In this document: in pieces, positions 25,568-35,102 of the stretch
How positions within the stretch are numbered: position 1 is the stretch's first letter
Layout: every line of letters begins with the position of its first letter
Assembly: GCA_938010385.1 (NCBI GenBank)
Contig: CALLVD010000019.1
Coordinates: 1 to 53,859, forward strand
Length of the DNA stretch: 53,859 nucleotides
Source of the DNA: an uncultured Robiginitomaculum sp.
GTDB lineage: Bacteria; Pseudomonadota; Alphaproteobacteria; Caulobacterales; Maricaulaceae
Direction: 5' to 3'
The notes under the pieces: generated by a model
What the model saw: only the letters and a program-made list of their open reading frames with translations
Databases searched by the model: none
Told to the model about the DNA's origin: nothing
Position numbers and translations under genes: made by a program

Positions 25568-28387
25568 TTACGGGGCAGACGCTTTGCGAATAAGCAAAAC
25601 TTTGTCATTGCCGTTATGATTGGGGGCAAAGCCGATATCCGTGCGGTTTTCACCGGTCACCATGTCTATTGTCCCTGTCTCAAGCGGGCCGCCGGTCTTT
25701 GGGTCAAACCAGTGCAGGGTGAAGGTTTGGCCGTCCGGGAGTTTCATAAATCCGCTGCCGCCCTCCGGCATATAAAGCGCGTAAACCTCAGCGGGTTTGG
25801 CCGCGCAGTAAACATCGGCGCGGTCAAGAAATCCGGGGCAGGGCGTCATGTCCGGATAGGGCAGATAGCGCTCAAAAAAATCAAGGGCGTAACGGGTCTG
25901 CGTCCAAAGCTGCTCGCGCGTGCGCCAATCTTCGGAGGATAAATCCGTGCCGGGGACTTTGCCGCCGAAATACCATTCTACGCCGGCTCCGCCGCCCAGC
26001 AAATGCCCCCACAAGACGTGGCGGCGCAGCGCGTCATGGCTGCCGGCCATATCGTCAGGCACAGCGCCGGTATACCACGGCCCGATCTCGTCCATGGTAA
26101 TCAGCCATTCGCGGCCGGCCTCTTTGGCCAGTTTGCGCCATTTCACGGTTTCAGCATAAACGGTTTCGCGGTGCGCGACCTGAAAGGATAAGCCGTCCAG
26201 CGGGGCGAAGCCGAGCAGAGGCGCAGCGATGTCGTCTTTCTCATCGGCCTGTGAATGGGTGTGCAGCAATATCGGATGATCGTAAGGATCCTGCGCCGTT
26301 ATAAAGGCTGTCATATCCCGGCGTTGCCGGTCGTCTTGGCCTTCGGGCCGCCAGTGGACCGGCCCGTTTTCCTCACCTAAATTCCAAATCAGCGCCGGGT
26401 GATGAGCAAAGCGGGCAATCAATTCTGATAAATAAAGTTTACGGTCCGGTCCGGTGTCTCCGCCGTCCAGCCACAGCTCATTTTCCGTTTCCTGCAAAAC
26501 GATGTGCAGCATAATCCCCTTGGCCTGCATATGATCAAAAAGCCGGTTCCATTGCTCAAGCTTGCTGACGTCAAACCGGGTGACATTATCGGGCCGTCTG
26601 TAGGGCCAGACATCATTCCCGTCGCCGCCAATATTCATGGTCAGAAAATAGGCCGTGTTCATGCCCTGCGCGGCCAAATAGTTCATGCTGCCGATGATGG
26701 CTTTGCCTTTCCCGCCGGCCCATGTCGGGTCTCCGGGGTTCCAATCTTGCAGGTGCGGCGCAAAGCTGTGAATGTCGCCGGCGGCAGAAGACTCGCCTTC
26801 GCGCGCTTCTTTCTTGGCGCGGTAAGTGCCGTCAAATCCCGTATAGGCCAGCAGGTTTTCCGGACTGTTCGGCCCGCCTTTCAGCCAATAGTTTTTTGAT
26901 TTTTCAAACTGAAAATATCCGCCGGCCGCTTTCAGGAGGCCGCGCTCAGGCGCGCGAAAATCAGGCGCTGTTTTGTCAGACTCCGCGACGGTGAAACGGC
27001 CGGCAGCATTTGAAATCTCTATGGGCATGCCCGCATCGGCATTGCCGCTGACAGCGATATTTTGGCCTTTGCGCATTTGCGCCGCGTAGCTCCATTCCCC
27101 CGTCGTGCTTGGCATGAAGCGAGCTTGCCAGACATTGCCGGCCGCCGCGCCGCTATCGCCGGCCCGTCCGTCAGCGGCATAAAAGCCGCGCACGGTGATG
27201 CTTTTGGTTCCTTGGGTAAAGGTCACGGTCAGGCGGTAATCCGTAAACGGATTTTCCGCCGCGGTCTCTGACGTTGCGGGGCCTTCAAAATTCAGAGTGA
27301 GCGCGTGATGCAGTTTCGCTTGGACATCCGAATTTTGAGCGGGCAAGACTTTGGCGGGCTCTGCAGCCTCGCGCGCGGTTTGCGTTTGCAGCGGCAGTTT
27401 TATGCGCTCCAGCGTAGTCAGTTCGGGCTTACCGCCCCGTTTTGCGCAGCCCGATGCGGTCCACAGATAGCCGCCCGAGACGGCAAAGGCAGAGCCGTGA
27501 CGGCCTTCGTTTAAGGCCGGCCAATCACGCCATGTGCGCGACACTGTGTTGAAGGCCTGCACCTCATTATGCGCCGCAATCTGAGTATCGCTTTCGCCGC
27601 CGCCGATAATGATTTCGTTATTCCAAGCCAGCGCCATATTGCCCGCACGCGGCGTCGGAAGAGCAAGGTTCGGCGTGACCGGCTCCCACGCGCCGGCTGA
27701 AAAATTAAACACGTCTCCGATTTTCTGCGTCTGCCCGAAATTGTTGCCAATCGCATGTTCTGACCGGCGGCCCGCAAAGGCGTAGAGTTTGTCGCCTGAA
27801 ACGGCAGCAGAGAAATGATCGCGCGGATGAGGCGCATCGGGCAAGACGCGCCACGCGCCGGTGGCCGGGTCATATTCGTCAAACCAACTGACATAGCCGT
27901 CCCTGTGCCCGTTAGTAATGCCGCCGATAATATAAATTTTGCCGTTATAAACGGCGGCCCCCGCGCCCCCGCGCCGGCGGTCTTTGGGAATGGGATGAGA
28001 TATTTCAAACAGGTCGTCTTTGGGGTGATAAATAATTACATTTTCAAGCGGCGTTTCGCCCGGCCATCCGCCGGTCATTGCGCCGATAATATAGATTTTA
28101 TCGCCGATTGTGACGGCCTGAAAATGATGGATTTCAATCGGCGTTTTTGATTTTTGTGTCCAAGCATTTGTGTCAGGGTCATAGACATCCACCGGATTAA
28201 TGCGCCGGCCGCCGATTAAATAAAGTTTGTCATCATGGGCGACAAAGGCCGCTTCATGCCGCGCTGTCGGCGAGCCTTGAGCGTCTACCGTTTCCCAAGC
28301 CGGTGCGGCGCTGTCTTGCCCGCTGCATCCAAGCAGCAGCGCAGCGGTAAAAATCATTGCCGCCAAATAAATCGTCGCTAATCGCAT
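25568..28387 (-). CDS. Lipoprotein fusing a Kelch propeller, DUF5060 and a glycosidase-like barrel
   Basis: The 939-residue protein has lipobox LLLGC (C21). Residues about 35-330 form six Kelch-type blades ending LYLIGGR, IYIIGAM, IYIIGGI, LYAFAGR, IIIGGGE and a degenerate YLWTASG. Residues about 355-460 match DUF5060 (LNFEGPAT ... NPFTDYRLTVTF ... ARFMPSTTGEW). A glycosidase-like TIM barrel follows (about 480-830) with candidate catalytic Glu in WNLGEENGP (about 670) and MDEIGPW (about 767). The C-terminal 90 residues resemble the 'collagen-binding' beta domain (FMKLPDGQTFTLHWFDPKTGG). The start overlaps the upstream uracil-DNA glycosylase stop by one base (TAATG). The likely role is cell-surface carbohydrate cleavage; the substrate is unknown. 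Confidence 0.88.
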   Translation of the reverse strand: MRLATIYLAAMIFTAALLLGCSGQDSAAPAWETVDAQGSPTARHEAAFVAHDDKLYLIGGRRINPVDVYDPDTNAWTQKSKTPIEIHHFQAVTIGDKIYIIGAMTGGWPGETPLENVIIYHPKDDLFEISHPIPKDRRRGGAGAAVYNGKIYIIGGITNGHRDGYVSWFDEYDPATGAWRVLPDAPHPRDHFSAAVSGDKLYAFAGRRSEHAIGNNFGQTQKIGDVFNFSAGAWEPVTPNLALPTPRAGNMALAWNNEIIIGGGESDTQIAAHNEVQAFNTVSRTWRDWPALNEGRHGSAFAVSGGYLWTASGCAKRGGKPELTTLERIKLPLQTQTAREAAEPAKVLPAQNSDVQAKLHHALTLNFEGPATSETAAENPFTDYRLTVTFTQGTKSITVRGFYAADGRAGDSGAAAGNVWQARFMPSTTGEWSYAAQMRKGQNIAVSGNADAGMPIEISNAAGRFTVAESDKTAPDFRAPERGLLKAAGGYFQFEKSKNYWLKGGPNSPENLLAYTGFDGTYRAKKEAREGESSAAGDIHSFAPHLQDWNPGDPTWAGGKGKAIIGSMNYLAAQGMNTAYFLTMNIGGDGNDVWPYRRPDNVTRFDVSKLEQWNRLFDHMQAKGIMLHIVLQETENELWLDGGDTGPDRKLYLSELIARFAHHPALIWNLGEENGPVHWRPEGQDDRQRRDMTAFITAQDPYDHPILLHTHSQADEKDDIAAPLLGFAPLDGLSFQVAHRETVYAETVKWRKLAKEAGREWLITMDEIGPWYTGAVPDDMAGSHDALRRHVLWGHLLGGGAGVEWYFGGKVPGTDLSSEDWRTREQLWTQTRYALDFFERYLPYPDMTPCPGFLDRADVYCAAKPAEVYALYMPEGGSGFMKLPDGQTFTLHWFDPKTGGPLETGTIDMVTGENRTDIGFAPNHNGNDKVLLIRKASAP

Positions 28388-29211
28388 TATTCTGCCCCCT
28401 CAATTCGCGCTTTAATCGCCAGCAGGTCGCGCCATGCTTCGGCTTTTAATTCCGGCCGGCGCAGCAAAAAGGCCGGGTGATAGAGCGGCATGGCAGGGAT
28501 GGCCGCCTCGCCGGCGTTATAATCCTGCCATTGCCCGCGCAGTTTCGTGATGCCTTTTTGCCCCGTCAAAACTTCCAGCGACGTCCCGCCGACCAGCACG
28601 ATGACTTTCGGCGCCGCCAGCTCAATATGGCGCGTGATAAAGGGGCGGGCCAAAGCCAACTCATCCTCGCCGGGCGCGCGCCCGTTGACCGGCCGCCAAT
28701 TACAAACATTGGTGATATAGGCCGATTGCTCGTCCAGCCCGATCGCCGCCAGCATGCGGTCAAGAAGCTGCCCGGCTTTGCCGACAAACGGCTTGCCCGC
28801 CATATCTTCGTCTTTGCCGGGCGCTTCGCCGATAAACATGACGCCGGACCCGGCATTGCCCCGCGCTATGACAGCGGCGCGGGCATTGACCGATAAATCT
28901 GCTGCGTCGAAATCTGTGATGACCTTATAAAGCGCCTCCAATGTCGGCGCGCTGCCGGCGACGGCTTTGGCGGCAGCAAGCAATTTTTCGCGATCGGCAT
29001 CGGCGGCGGCGCTGACCTGGGCTGCGCTCGGCCCCGCTTTCAGCGGCTGTTTTGACAGCGCGAGCTTGGCCGGGTCGAGCGGCTTGGGCGGCGCGCGGCG
29101 CGCGCGCGGCGCGGGCGGAACGGGCGGCGTATCAATCCCGGCATCATCCCACCACTGTAGCGCCGATGTCAGCGCGGCGCGCAGGCCAAAGCTTTGCGCA
29201 GGCGCGCTCAC
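28387..29211 (-). CDS. Uracil-DNA glycosylase, family 4/5-like, lacking Fe-S cysteines
   Basis: The 274-residue protein starts with GTG in the overlap GTGA with the RimK-type gene. Motif 1 is [19 protein letters not shown] (E129 as in family 4 GEAPG), then [11 protein letters not shown] and the C-terminal motif [11 protein letters not shown]. It should remove uracil from DNA. Family 4 enzymes bind a [4Fe-4S] cluster by four cysteines, but this protein has one Cys only (in NVCNW), so no cluster can form in that way. The N-terminal 75 residues are Pro/Ala-rich and poorly ordered. It is in an operon with the RimB-RimK fusion. Confidence 0.88.
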   Translation of the reverse strand: MSAPAQSFGLRAALTSALQWWDDAGIDTPPVPPAPRARRAPPKPLDPAKLALSKQPLKAGPSAAQVSAAADADREKLLAAAKAVAGSAPTLEALYKVITDFDAADLSVNARAAVIARGNAGSGVMFIGEAPGKDEDMAGKPFVGKAGQLLDRMLAAIGLDEQSAYITNVCNWRPVNGRAPGEDELALARPFITRHIELAAPKVIVLVGGTSLEVLTGQKGITKLRGQWQDYNAGEAAIPAMPLYHPAFLLRRPELKAEAWRDLLAIKARIEGAE

Positions 29212-30608
29212 CGCGCGCTGACCCGCAGCACATTGGGCACATTGGCTTCAATCGTTTCAATAATCAGCGCCGCAATATCTTTGCCGGTCGCGGTCTCAAT
29301 GCCTTGCAGCCCCGGAGAGGAATTGACCTCCAGCACTTTCGGCCCGGTATCAGAGCGCAGAATATCAACACCCGCCACGCTGAGCTTTAAGACCTTGGCG
29401 GCCTTAACCGCGGTTCGGCGCTCGGCGGCCGTCAGCTTAACGCTGCTGGCCGTGCCGCCCTGATGCAGGTTAGAGCGAAACTCGCCGGGCTGCGCCGTGC
29501 GCTTCATAGAGCCGACAACCTTGCCGCCGACCACAAGGCAGCGAATATCGGTCCCGCCGGCCTCTTTGACAAATTCCTGTACCAGAAAATGCGCGTTCAG
29601 CCCGCGAAAGGCGTCAATCAATGACTCAGCGGCCTTTTTCGTTTCGGCGAGCACCACGCCTTTGCCTTGCGTGCTTTCGAGCAGTTTCACCACAACCGGC
29701 GAGCCGCCGGCCAGATTGATAATCCCCTTCGTGTCGCGCGACTGCATTGCAAAGGCCGTATTGGGCATGCCGATATTGTGCCCGGCAAGAACCTGATGAG
29801 CTAAAAGCTTATCGCGCGAGCGCCCGATGGCGGCAGCATTGTTAAGGCAGTAAACGCCCATTGTTTCAAATTGGCGTACAATTGCCATGCCGTAAAATGT
29901 CAGCCGCGATCCGATACGCGGAATAATCGCATCATAGCGGGGCAGGGCTTTGCCGTCATAATGCACTTCCGGCGAATGGTTGTTTATCGACATATAACAT
30001 CGGGACGTCTCGACGCATTCTATGACATGGCCGCGCGCTTCGGCGGCGCGGATGAGCGAGCGGTTTGAGTAATTGCCGGGCTCTTGAGTCAAAATCGCAA
30101 TGCGCAGCGGGCGCTTGACCGGTTTTTTCTTGCGCCGGCCTTTGCGGTAAACGTCATAGGACAGGGCCGGCTGCATAAAGCTCTCTGCCGGACGCACGCT
30201 CATATCATCGGTAATGGCCGCCCGGCCGATTAACATGCGATACCCCATCGTCTCGCGATTGGTCAGCGTAATTGCAATGGTCTGCACGCGGTCTCCGATA
30301 ACCATCGGCGTTTCAATCACATAGCGCGACTCCGCCGTGCCGTTAGAGCTGACAACGCTGCGCCGGCCGATAACTTTGGCAGAGCAAACAACTTCAATGG
30401 TCGGGTCATCCGGGTCGGGATGCATGACAAAGCGCACTTGCGGATTGTCTTCATCGCCAAACGCCTCAACTGCAATGGCGTGAAGCGCAGACGTCTGCGC
30501 TCCGGTATCAACTTTGGCTTTAATGGCGGGCAAGCCTAAATCCGGCAGATTCACCCACTCTTCCCACCCCAAGTGGAACCGTGTGTCAGATGAAGGCGTT
30601 TCGGTCAT
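29208..30608 (-). CDS. rimK: Fusion of RimB-like retropepsin domain and RimK-type ATP-grasp ligase
   Basis: ATG at 30608 with AGGAC five bases upstream is preferred over ATG at 30620. The N-terminal 145 residues carry the retropepsin-like motif [10 protein letters not shown] (about 33-42) of RimB, a peptidase for polyglutamate tails. Residues about 165-466 are the RimK ATP-grasp ligase ([62 protein letters not shown]). RimK adds Glu residues to the C-terminus of ribosomal protein S6. Synthesis and removal would thus sit in one polypeptide. It overlaps the glycosylase gene by four bases. Confidence 0.9.
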   Translation of the reverse strand: MTETPSSDTRFHLGWEEWVNLPDLGLPAIKAKVDTGAQTSALHAIAVEAFGDEDNPQVRFVMHPDPDDPTIEVVCSAKVIGRRSVVSSNGTAESRYVIETPMVIGDRVQTIAITLTNRETMGYRMLIGRAAITDDMSVRPAESFMQPALSYDVYRKGRRKKKPVKRPLRIAILTQEPGNYSNRSLIRAAEARGHVIECVETSRCYMSINNHSPEVHYDGKALPRYDAIIPRIGSRLTFYGMAIVRQFETMGVYCLNNAAAIGRSRDKLLAHQVLAGHNIGMPNTAFAMQSRDTKGIINLAGGSPVVVKLLESTQGKGVVLAETKKAAESLIDAFRGLNAHFLVQEFVKEAGGTDIRCLVVGGKVVGSMKRTAQPGEFRSNLHQGGTASSVKLTAAERRTAVKAAKVLKLSVAGVDILRSDTGPKVLEVNSSPGLQGIETATGKDIAALIIETIEANVPNVLRVSAR

Positions 30609-30756
30609 AAAGTCCTGCATTTTGCGGTTTATTTCACGCGCGACTTTACCGCCGGCTTATGACAGTCTAACGCATGGAAATAGGCTGCGCTATGGGTTAA
30701 ACCTTGCGCCTAAGATAAACCCGGTGACAATTCGGGGCAGATATTCGGAGACTTAA

Positions 30757-32460
30757 ATGAGCCAAGAGACCATTGAACGCGAAAGCATGGATTATGACGT
30801 CGTCATCGTCGGCGCCGGCCCGGCCGGGCTTTCGGCGGCTATTCGCTTAAAGCAGCTTGGCGGCGATGACATCAACGTCGTTGTGCTTGAAAAAGGATCC
30901 GAAGTCGGCGCGCATATCCTGTCCGGTGCGGTTCTTGACCCGGTCGGCCTGAACGCGCTTATCCCGGATTGGGAGAGCAAAGGCGCGCCGATTAAAACGA
31001 AGGTCACGTCCGATAAATTCCTGATGCTTGGCCCGGCAGGCTCTCTGCGCGTGCCAAACTTTATTATGCCGCCATTGATGAACAATCACGGCAATTACAT
31101 TGTCTCTATGGCCAATACCTGCCGCTGGCTGGCTGAGCAGGCCGAAGCGGTCGGCGTAGAAGTCTTCCCGGGCATGAGCTGCTCCGAGCTGGTTTACGGC
31201 GATAACGGACAGGTCACAGGTGTTGTTGCCGGCGAGTTCGGCATTTCCAAAGACGGCTCTAAAGGCGAAGGCTATGAGCCCGGCATGATACTCAACGGCA
31301 AATATGTCCTGCTGGGTGAGGGCGCGCGCGGCTCGCTGTCACAGATAGCCCGCAAGAAATATGACCTTGAGGCCGATTGCGATTTCGCCAAATTCGGTCT
31401 TGGCATGAAAGAGGTTTGGGAGATTAAGCCCGAAAATCACAATGAAGGCGAAGTCGTGCATACAGCCGGCTGGCCGCTCGGCTTTAAAAAAGGCGGCGGA
31501 TCGTTTCTCTATCACGCGGAAAACAATCAGGTCTTTCTCGGCTATATTGTCGATTTGAATTATAAAAATCCGCATCTCTATCCTTACGCAGAGTTTCAGC
31601 GCTGGAAACACCATCCGGCGATTGCGAAAATTCTCGAAGGCGGAAAGCGCGTCACTTACGGCGCGCGGGTTGTGACCAAGGGCGGTTATCAGTCTATACC
31701 GAAAACTGTATTCCCGGGCGGCGCGCTGCTGGGCTGCACTGCCGGTTTGGTGAACCTGCCGCGAATTAAGGGCAATCACAATGCTATGCTGTCCGGCATG
31801 GCAGCGGCGGAAGCGGCCTTTGCGGCCATTAAAGCCGGCCGCGCCGGGGACGAGCTGACCGATTATCATCACGAGGTCATGTCCGGTCTTATCGGGCAGG
31901 ATTTAAAGCCTGTGCGCAATGTCGCGCCGCTGAATGCGCGCTTCGGACCGCTGATGGGCGGCATGATGCTCGGCGGGCCGGATATGTGGCTGTCGAGCCT
32001 GACCAAGATGAATTTGGTCGGCGGTTTTTTAAATCTGTTTAAAGGCAAGCTTTCGACCACGCTGGCCCACGGTAAAGATGACGCCGGCGCAACAGAGCCG
32101 GAAGACAAGCATAAGCCGATTGACTATCCGCGACCGGATGGCGTTCTGTCCTTTGATCGCCTGACCAATGTATCCTTTACCGCCACCAATCACGGTGAAG
32201 ATCAACCGAGCCATTTGAAGCTGATTAATCCGGCTGTTCCGATTGATGTCAACTTGCCAAAATATGACGAACCGGCGCAGCGTTACTGCCCGGCCGGCGT
32301 TTATGAAGTGCTGCGCGATGATGACGGCAGCAATCCGGTCTTTAATATTAACGCGCAAAACTGCATTCACTGCAAAACCTGCGATATAAAAGACCCGAGC
32401 CGCAATATTGTCTGGACCGTGCCTGAGGGTGGCGGTGGCCCCAACTATCCGAATATGTAA
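30757..32460 (+). CDS. Electron transfer flavoprotein-ubiquinone oxidoreductase
   Basis: ETF-QO passes electrons from ETF (fatty acid and amino acid oxidation) to ubiquinone at the inner membrane. The 567-residue product has the FAD motif VIVGAGPAGLSAA (about 14-26), GEGARGSLSQ, and the C-terminal [4Fe-4S] site CPAGVYEV with NAQNCIHCKTCDI. Length fits the family. GGAG at 30747 precedes the ATG. The partner genes for the two ETF subunits are not in the window. Confidence 0.97.
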   Translation: MSQETIERESMDYDVVIVGAGPAGLSAAIRLKQLGGDDINVVVLEKGSEVGAHILSGAVLDPVGLNALIPDWESKGAPIKTKVTSDKFLMLGPAGSLRVPNFIMPPLMNNHGNYIVSMANTCRWLAEQAEAVGVEVFPGMSCSELVYGDNGQVTGVVAGEFGISKDGSKGEGYEPGMILNGKYVLLGEGARGSLSQIARKKYDLEADCDFAKFGLGMKEVWEIKPENHNEGEVVHTAGWPLGFKKGGGSFLYHAENNQVFLGYIVDLNYKNPHLYPYAEFQRWKHHPAIAKILEGGKRVTYGARVVTKGGYQSIPKTVFPGGALLGCTAGLVNLPRIKGNHNAMLSGMAAAEAAFAAIKAGRAGDELTDYHHEVMSGLIGQDLKPVRNVAPLNARFGPLMGGMMLGGPDMWLSSLTKMNLVGGFLNLFKGKLSTTLAHGKDDAGATEPEDKHKPIDYPRPDGVLSFDRLTNVSFTATNHGEDQPSHLKLINPAVPIDVNLPKYDEPAQRYCPAGVYEVLRDDDGSNPVFNINAQNCIHCKTCDIKDPSRNIVWTVPEGGGGPNYPNM

Positions 32461-32505
32461 GATAAGCGCAGGGCCGCGCGACGCGCGCCGGATGAAAGAT
32501 TGATT

Positions 32506-34236
32506 ATGACTGATTTTCGCCGCCGTATGACGGCTTGTTTTGCCGCGCTCTTATTGGCCGGGTCTGCCGGCTGCGCGACGGGTAATGCCGCATCAGGCGG
32601 CGGGTTTACCGCCGATGATACGTCCCCGGAAGGTGAACTTCTGGGCGATTATCTGGCCGGCCGCTACGCTTATAATATTGACGACAGCGAGGCGCGCCTG
32701 TCTTACTATATGTCTGCCTTTAACCGCGAGCCGGATAATCTTGTGCTGGGCGTTAAAGCGGTTAATGCAGCTATCAGCTCCGGTGACGTGAAAGTTACGC
32801 AAAAGCTGGCCCGCCGGGTCAGCGCCCTGTCACCGGATGAGCCTTTATCGCGGCTTGTGCTCGGCGCGGCAGAGATGAAATCCGGGAAATACAGCGCGGC
32901 GGCAAAGCGTCTTGAAAAGCAACCGGATGACCCGTCCCTCGGCGTGATGATTGCGATGATGGAAGCGTGGGCCCGGCACGGCGCGGGGGATACAGATACC
33001 GCGCTGGAGATTTTTGATTCTATTGAGGTCGGCGGCTATTTTGACGTCATCGCAACCCTGCAAAAAGCACAGATTTACGGAGAAACCGGTGACGATGCCA
33101 AAGCGATGGCGGCGTTTGACAGGGTGGAAAGCACCGGCGTTTCGCCGATTTCTATGGCTATAGCGCGGGCGCGTTATCAATCATTGGCCGGCAATATTGA
33201 CGCGGCTCTGAAAGACTTGGCGCAATTTGACAAAGAAACTTTGGGCGGGGTGGAGAGCGGCCCTATCCGCACCATGCTGACCGCGCTTAAAGCCGGCAAG
33301 CCGGCCGGCAAGCCCCTCACAGCCGCGCAGGCGGCCTCGGCGTCGCTGATTGATCCGGCGTCAGAGTTTTTCTTTCAGCAGCGCGGCTATGACGCCGCTG
33401 AAATTTACCTGCGCGTTGCCCTGATGCTCAATCCTGACAATCAACGGGCCAAGCTTTGGCTTGGCGCCACATTGGAGCGTATGGAGCGCATTGTGGACGC
33501 GCAGGCTGTTTATGAATCCGTGCCGCGCAGTTCCGATTATATCGTCAGCTCTGATTTGGCCTATGCCAATCTGTTAGTGCGCAATGGTGAAGACGACCGC
33601 GCAGAAGCTGTGCTGAAACGCTTGGTCAAAGAGCATCCGACATTTTTAGTGCGCGAAGCGCTTGGCCTGTCCTACCTCATCAAAGAAGACTACGCCGCGG
33701 CCTTGCCGTATTACAATGCTATGCTGGATTCTATGACTGAGGCGGAGATAGAGGAAAACCCGACGCCGCTTTTTCATCGGGGCATTTGTTTGGTTGAATC
33801 AGACCGGTTTGAAGAGGCCGCCGTTGATTTTAAACGGGTTCTGGAGATTAATCCCGACCATGCCGACGCGCTGAATTATCTGGGCTATACATGGGTGGAC
33901 AGGGGCGAAAATCTGGAAGAAGCCTTCGATATGATCCGCAAGGCTTTGTCGCTGCAACCGGACAGCGGCGCGATAACCGACAGTCTCGGCTGGGCGCATT
34001 ACAAGCTGGGGCAATATTCTCAGGCGCGGGTCTATTTGGAAGACGCTGCCGAAAAATCTCCGAACAGCGCTACGATTATTGACCATTTGGGAGATGTTTA
34101 CTGGCGGCTCGGCCGTTTCCGCGAAGCGGGTTATCAGTGGGAGCGGGCGCTGGATTTTGATCCCACCGATGAAGAGCGCGCGCGTATTAAAGCCAAGCTA
34201 AAAGGCGGCCTGTCGGCTGCTGACGACCTGCCGTAA
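32506..34236 (+). CDS. Tetratricopeptide-repeat lipoprotein
   Basis: ATG at 32506 gives 576 residues; an in-frame TTG lies six bases earlier. The signal ends in the lipobox GSAGC (C23). Helical TPR-type pairs fill the rest, clearest in the C-terminal third: LFHRGICLVESDRFEEAAVDF, NYLGYTWVDRGENLEEAFDM, DSLGWAHYKLGQYSQARVYL and DHLGDVYWRLGRFREAGYQW. Such proteins act as periplasmic or outer-membrane scaffolds. Proteins of this kind are common upstream of ispE in alphaproteobacteria; the gap to ispE is 17 bases, so they likely share a transcript. Confidence 0.9.
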   Translation: MTDFRRRMTACFAALLLAGSAGCATGNAASGGGFTADDTSPEGELLGDYLAGRYAYNIDDSEARLSYYMSAFNREPDNLVLGVKAVNAAISSGDVKVTQKLARRVSALSPDEPLSRLVLGAAEMKSGKYSAAAKRLEKQPDDPSLGVMIAMMEAWARHGAGDTDTALEIFDSIEVGGYFDVIATLQKAQIYGETGDDAKAMAAFDRVESTGVSPISMAIARARYQSLAGNIDAALKDLAQFDKETLGGVESGPIRTMLTALKAGKPAGKPLTAAQAASASLIDPASEFFFQQRGYDAAEIYLRVALMLNPDNQRAKLWLGATLERMERIVDAQAVYESVPRSSDYIVSSDLAYANLLVRNGEDDRAEAVLKRLVKEHPTFLVREALGLSYLIKEDYAAALPYYNAMLDSMTEAEIEENPTPLFHRGICLVESDRFEEAAVDFKRVLEINPDHADALNYLGYTWVDRGENLEEAFDMIRKALSLQPDSGAITDSLGWAHYKLGQYSQARVYLEDAAEKSPNSATIIDHLGDVYWRLGRFREAGYQWERALDFDPTDEERARIKAKLKGGLSAADDLP

Positions 34237-34253
34237 TCGCAAGGGCGCGGGGG

Positions 34254-35102
34254 ATGGACACGGTCATTGAGCGGGCGCGGGCAAAGGTCAATCTGACCCT
34301 GCATGTCGGCGCGCCGCGCGATGACGGTTATCATCCGCTGGAAAGCCTCGTCATGTTTGCAAAGGCCGGCGATGTGCTTACGGCAAGCCCGTCTGTCGAT
34401 TTCTCCCTTAAGATTGACGGTCCGTTCGCAAAGGGGCTGGAGGCCGGTGACGGCAACTTAATTTTAAAAGCCGCCCGGGCCGCGCAATCAAAGTTTGATG
34501 CCGGACCTTGCGCCTTTAAGCTGACAAAAAACCTGCCCCTGGCGTCCGGCGTCGGCGGGGGGAGCGCAGACGCGGCGGCCGCTCTGCGGGCTATGGCGCG
34601 TTTGGGCGGACTTGACGGCCAAGCCTATGCAGACTTGGCTTTGCCGCTGGGCGCGGATGTGCCGGTCTGTATGCGCCAAGAAACGAGCGTCATGCGCGGC
34701 ATAGGCGAGAGCGTGACGCCCTTGCCAATGGCCGGTGGCCTGCCGGCCGTTTTGGTCAATCCCGGCGTCGGCGTGTCTACGGCAGACATTTTTAAACGCT
34801 TTGACGCCGGCAATCCGCAGCCTTTGCGCGCGCAAAAATATAAAGGCGATCTGATTGATTTAGCTTTGAGCGGGCGAAATGATCTGCAAGCGTCGGCCTG
34901 CGAATTTCAACCCGAAATCGTCCGCGTCCTGTTAGAACTGGCCTGCCAAGACGGCGTGCGCCTGTCGCGCATGTCCGGCTCCGGCGCGACGTGTTTCGGC
35001 GTGTTCAATACGGCCGCGCAGGCCAAAGTCGCCGCTGAGCATTTGAGCGCAAAATACCCGGGCTGGTGGGTTTGCGAGACGCAGCTGGGCGGCGCGGCAT
35101 GA
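34254..35102 (+). CDS. ispE: 4-diphosphocytidyl-2-C-methyl-D-erythritol kinase
   Basis: IspE phosphorylates the 2-hydroxyl of CDP-methylerythritol in the MEP isoprenoid pathway. The 282-residue GHMP kinase starts ARAKVNLTLHVGAPRDDGYH, has the ATP motif PLASGVGGGSADAAAAL (about 93-109) and the C-terminal MSGSGATCFG. Its stop overlaps the next start as ATGA (35099-35102). A polyprenyl diphosphate synthase, a later step of isoprenoid use, lies 1 kb further, on the other strand. Confidence 0.97.
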   Translation: MDTVIERARAKVNLTLHVGAPRDDGYHPLESLVMFAKAGDVLTASPSVDFSLKIDGPFAKGLEAGDGNLILKAARAAQSKFDAGPCAFKLTKNLPLASGVGGGSADAAAALRAMARLGGLDGQAYADLALPLGADVPVCMRQETSVMRGIGESVTPLPMAGGLPAVLVNPGVGVSTADIFKRFDAGNPQPLRAQKYKGDLIDLALSGRNDLQASACEFQPEIVRVLLELACQDGVRLSRMSGSGATCFGVFNTAAQAKVAAEHLSAKYPGWWVCETQLGGAA

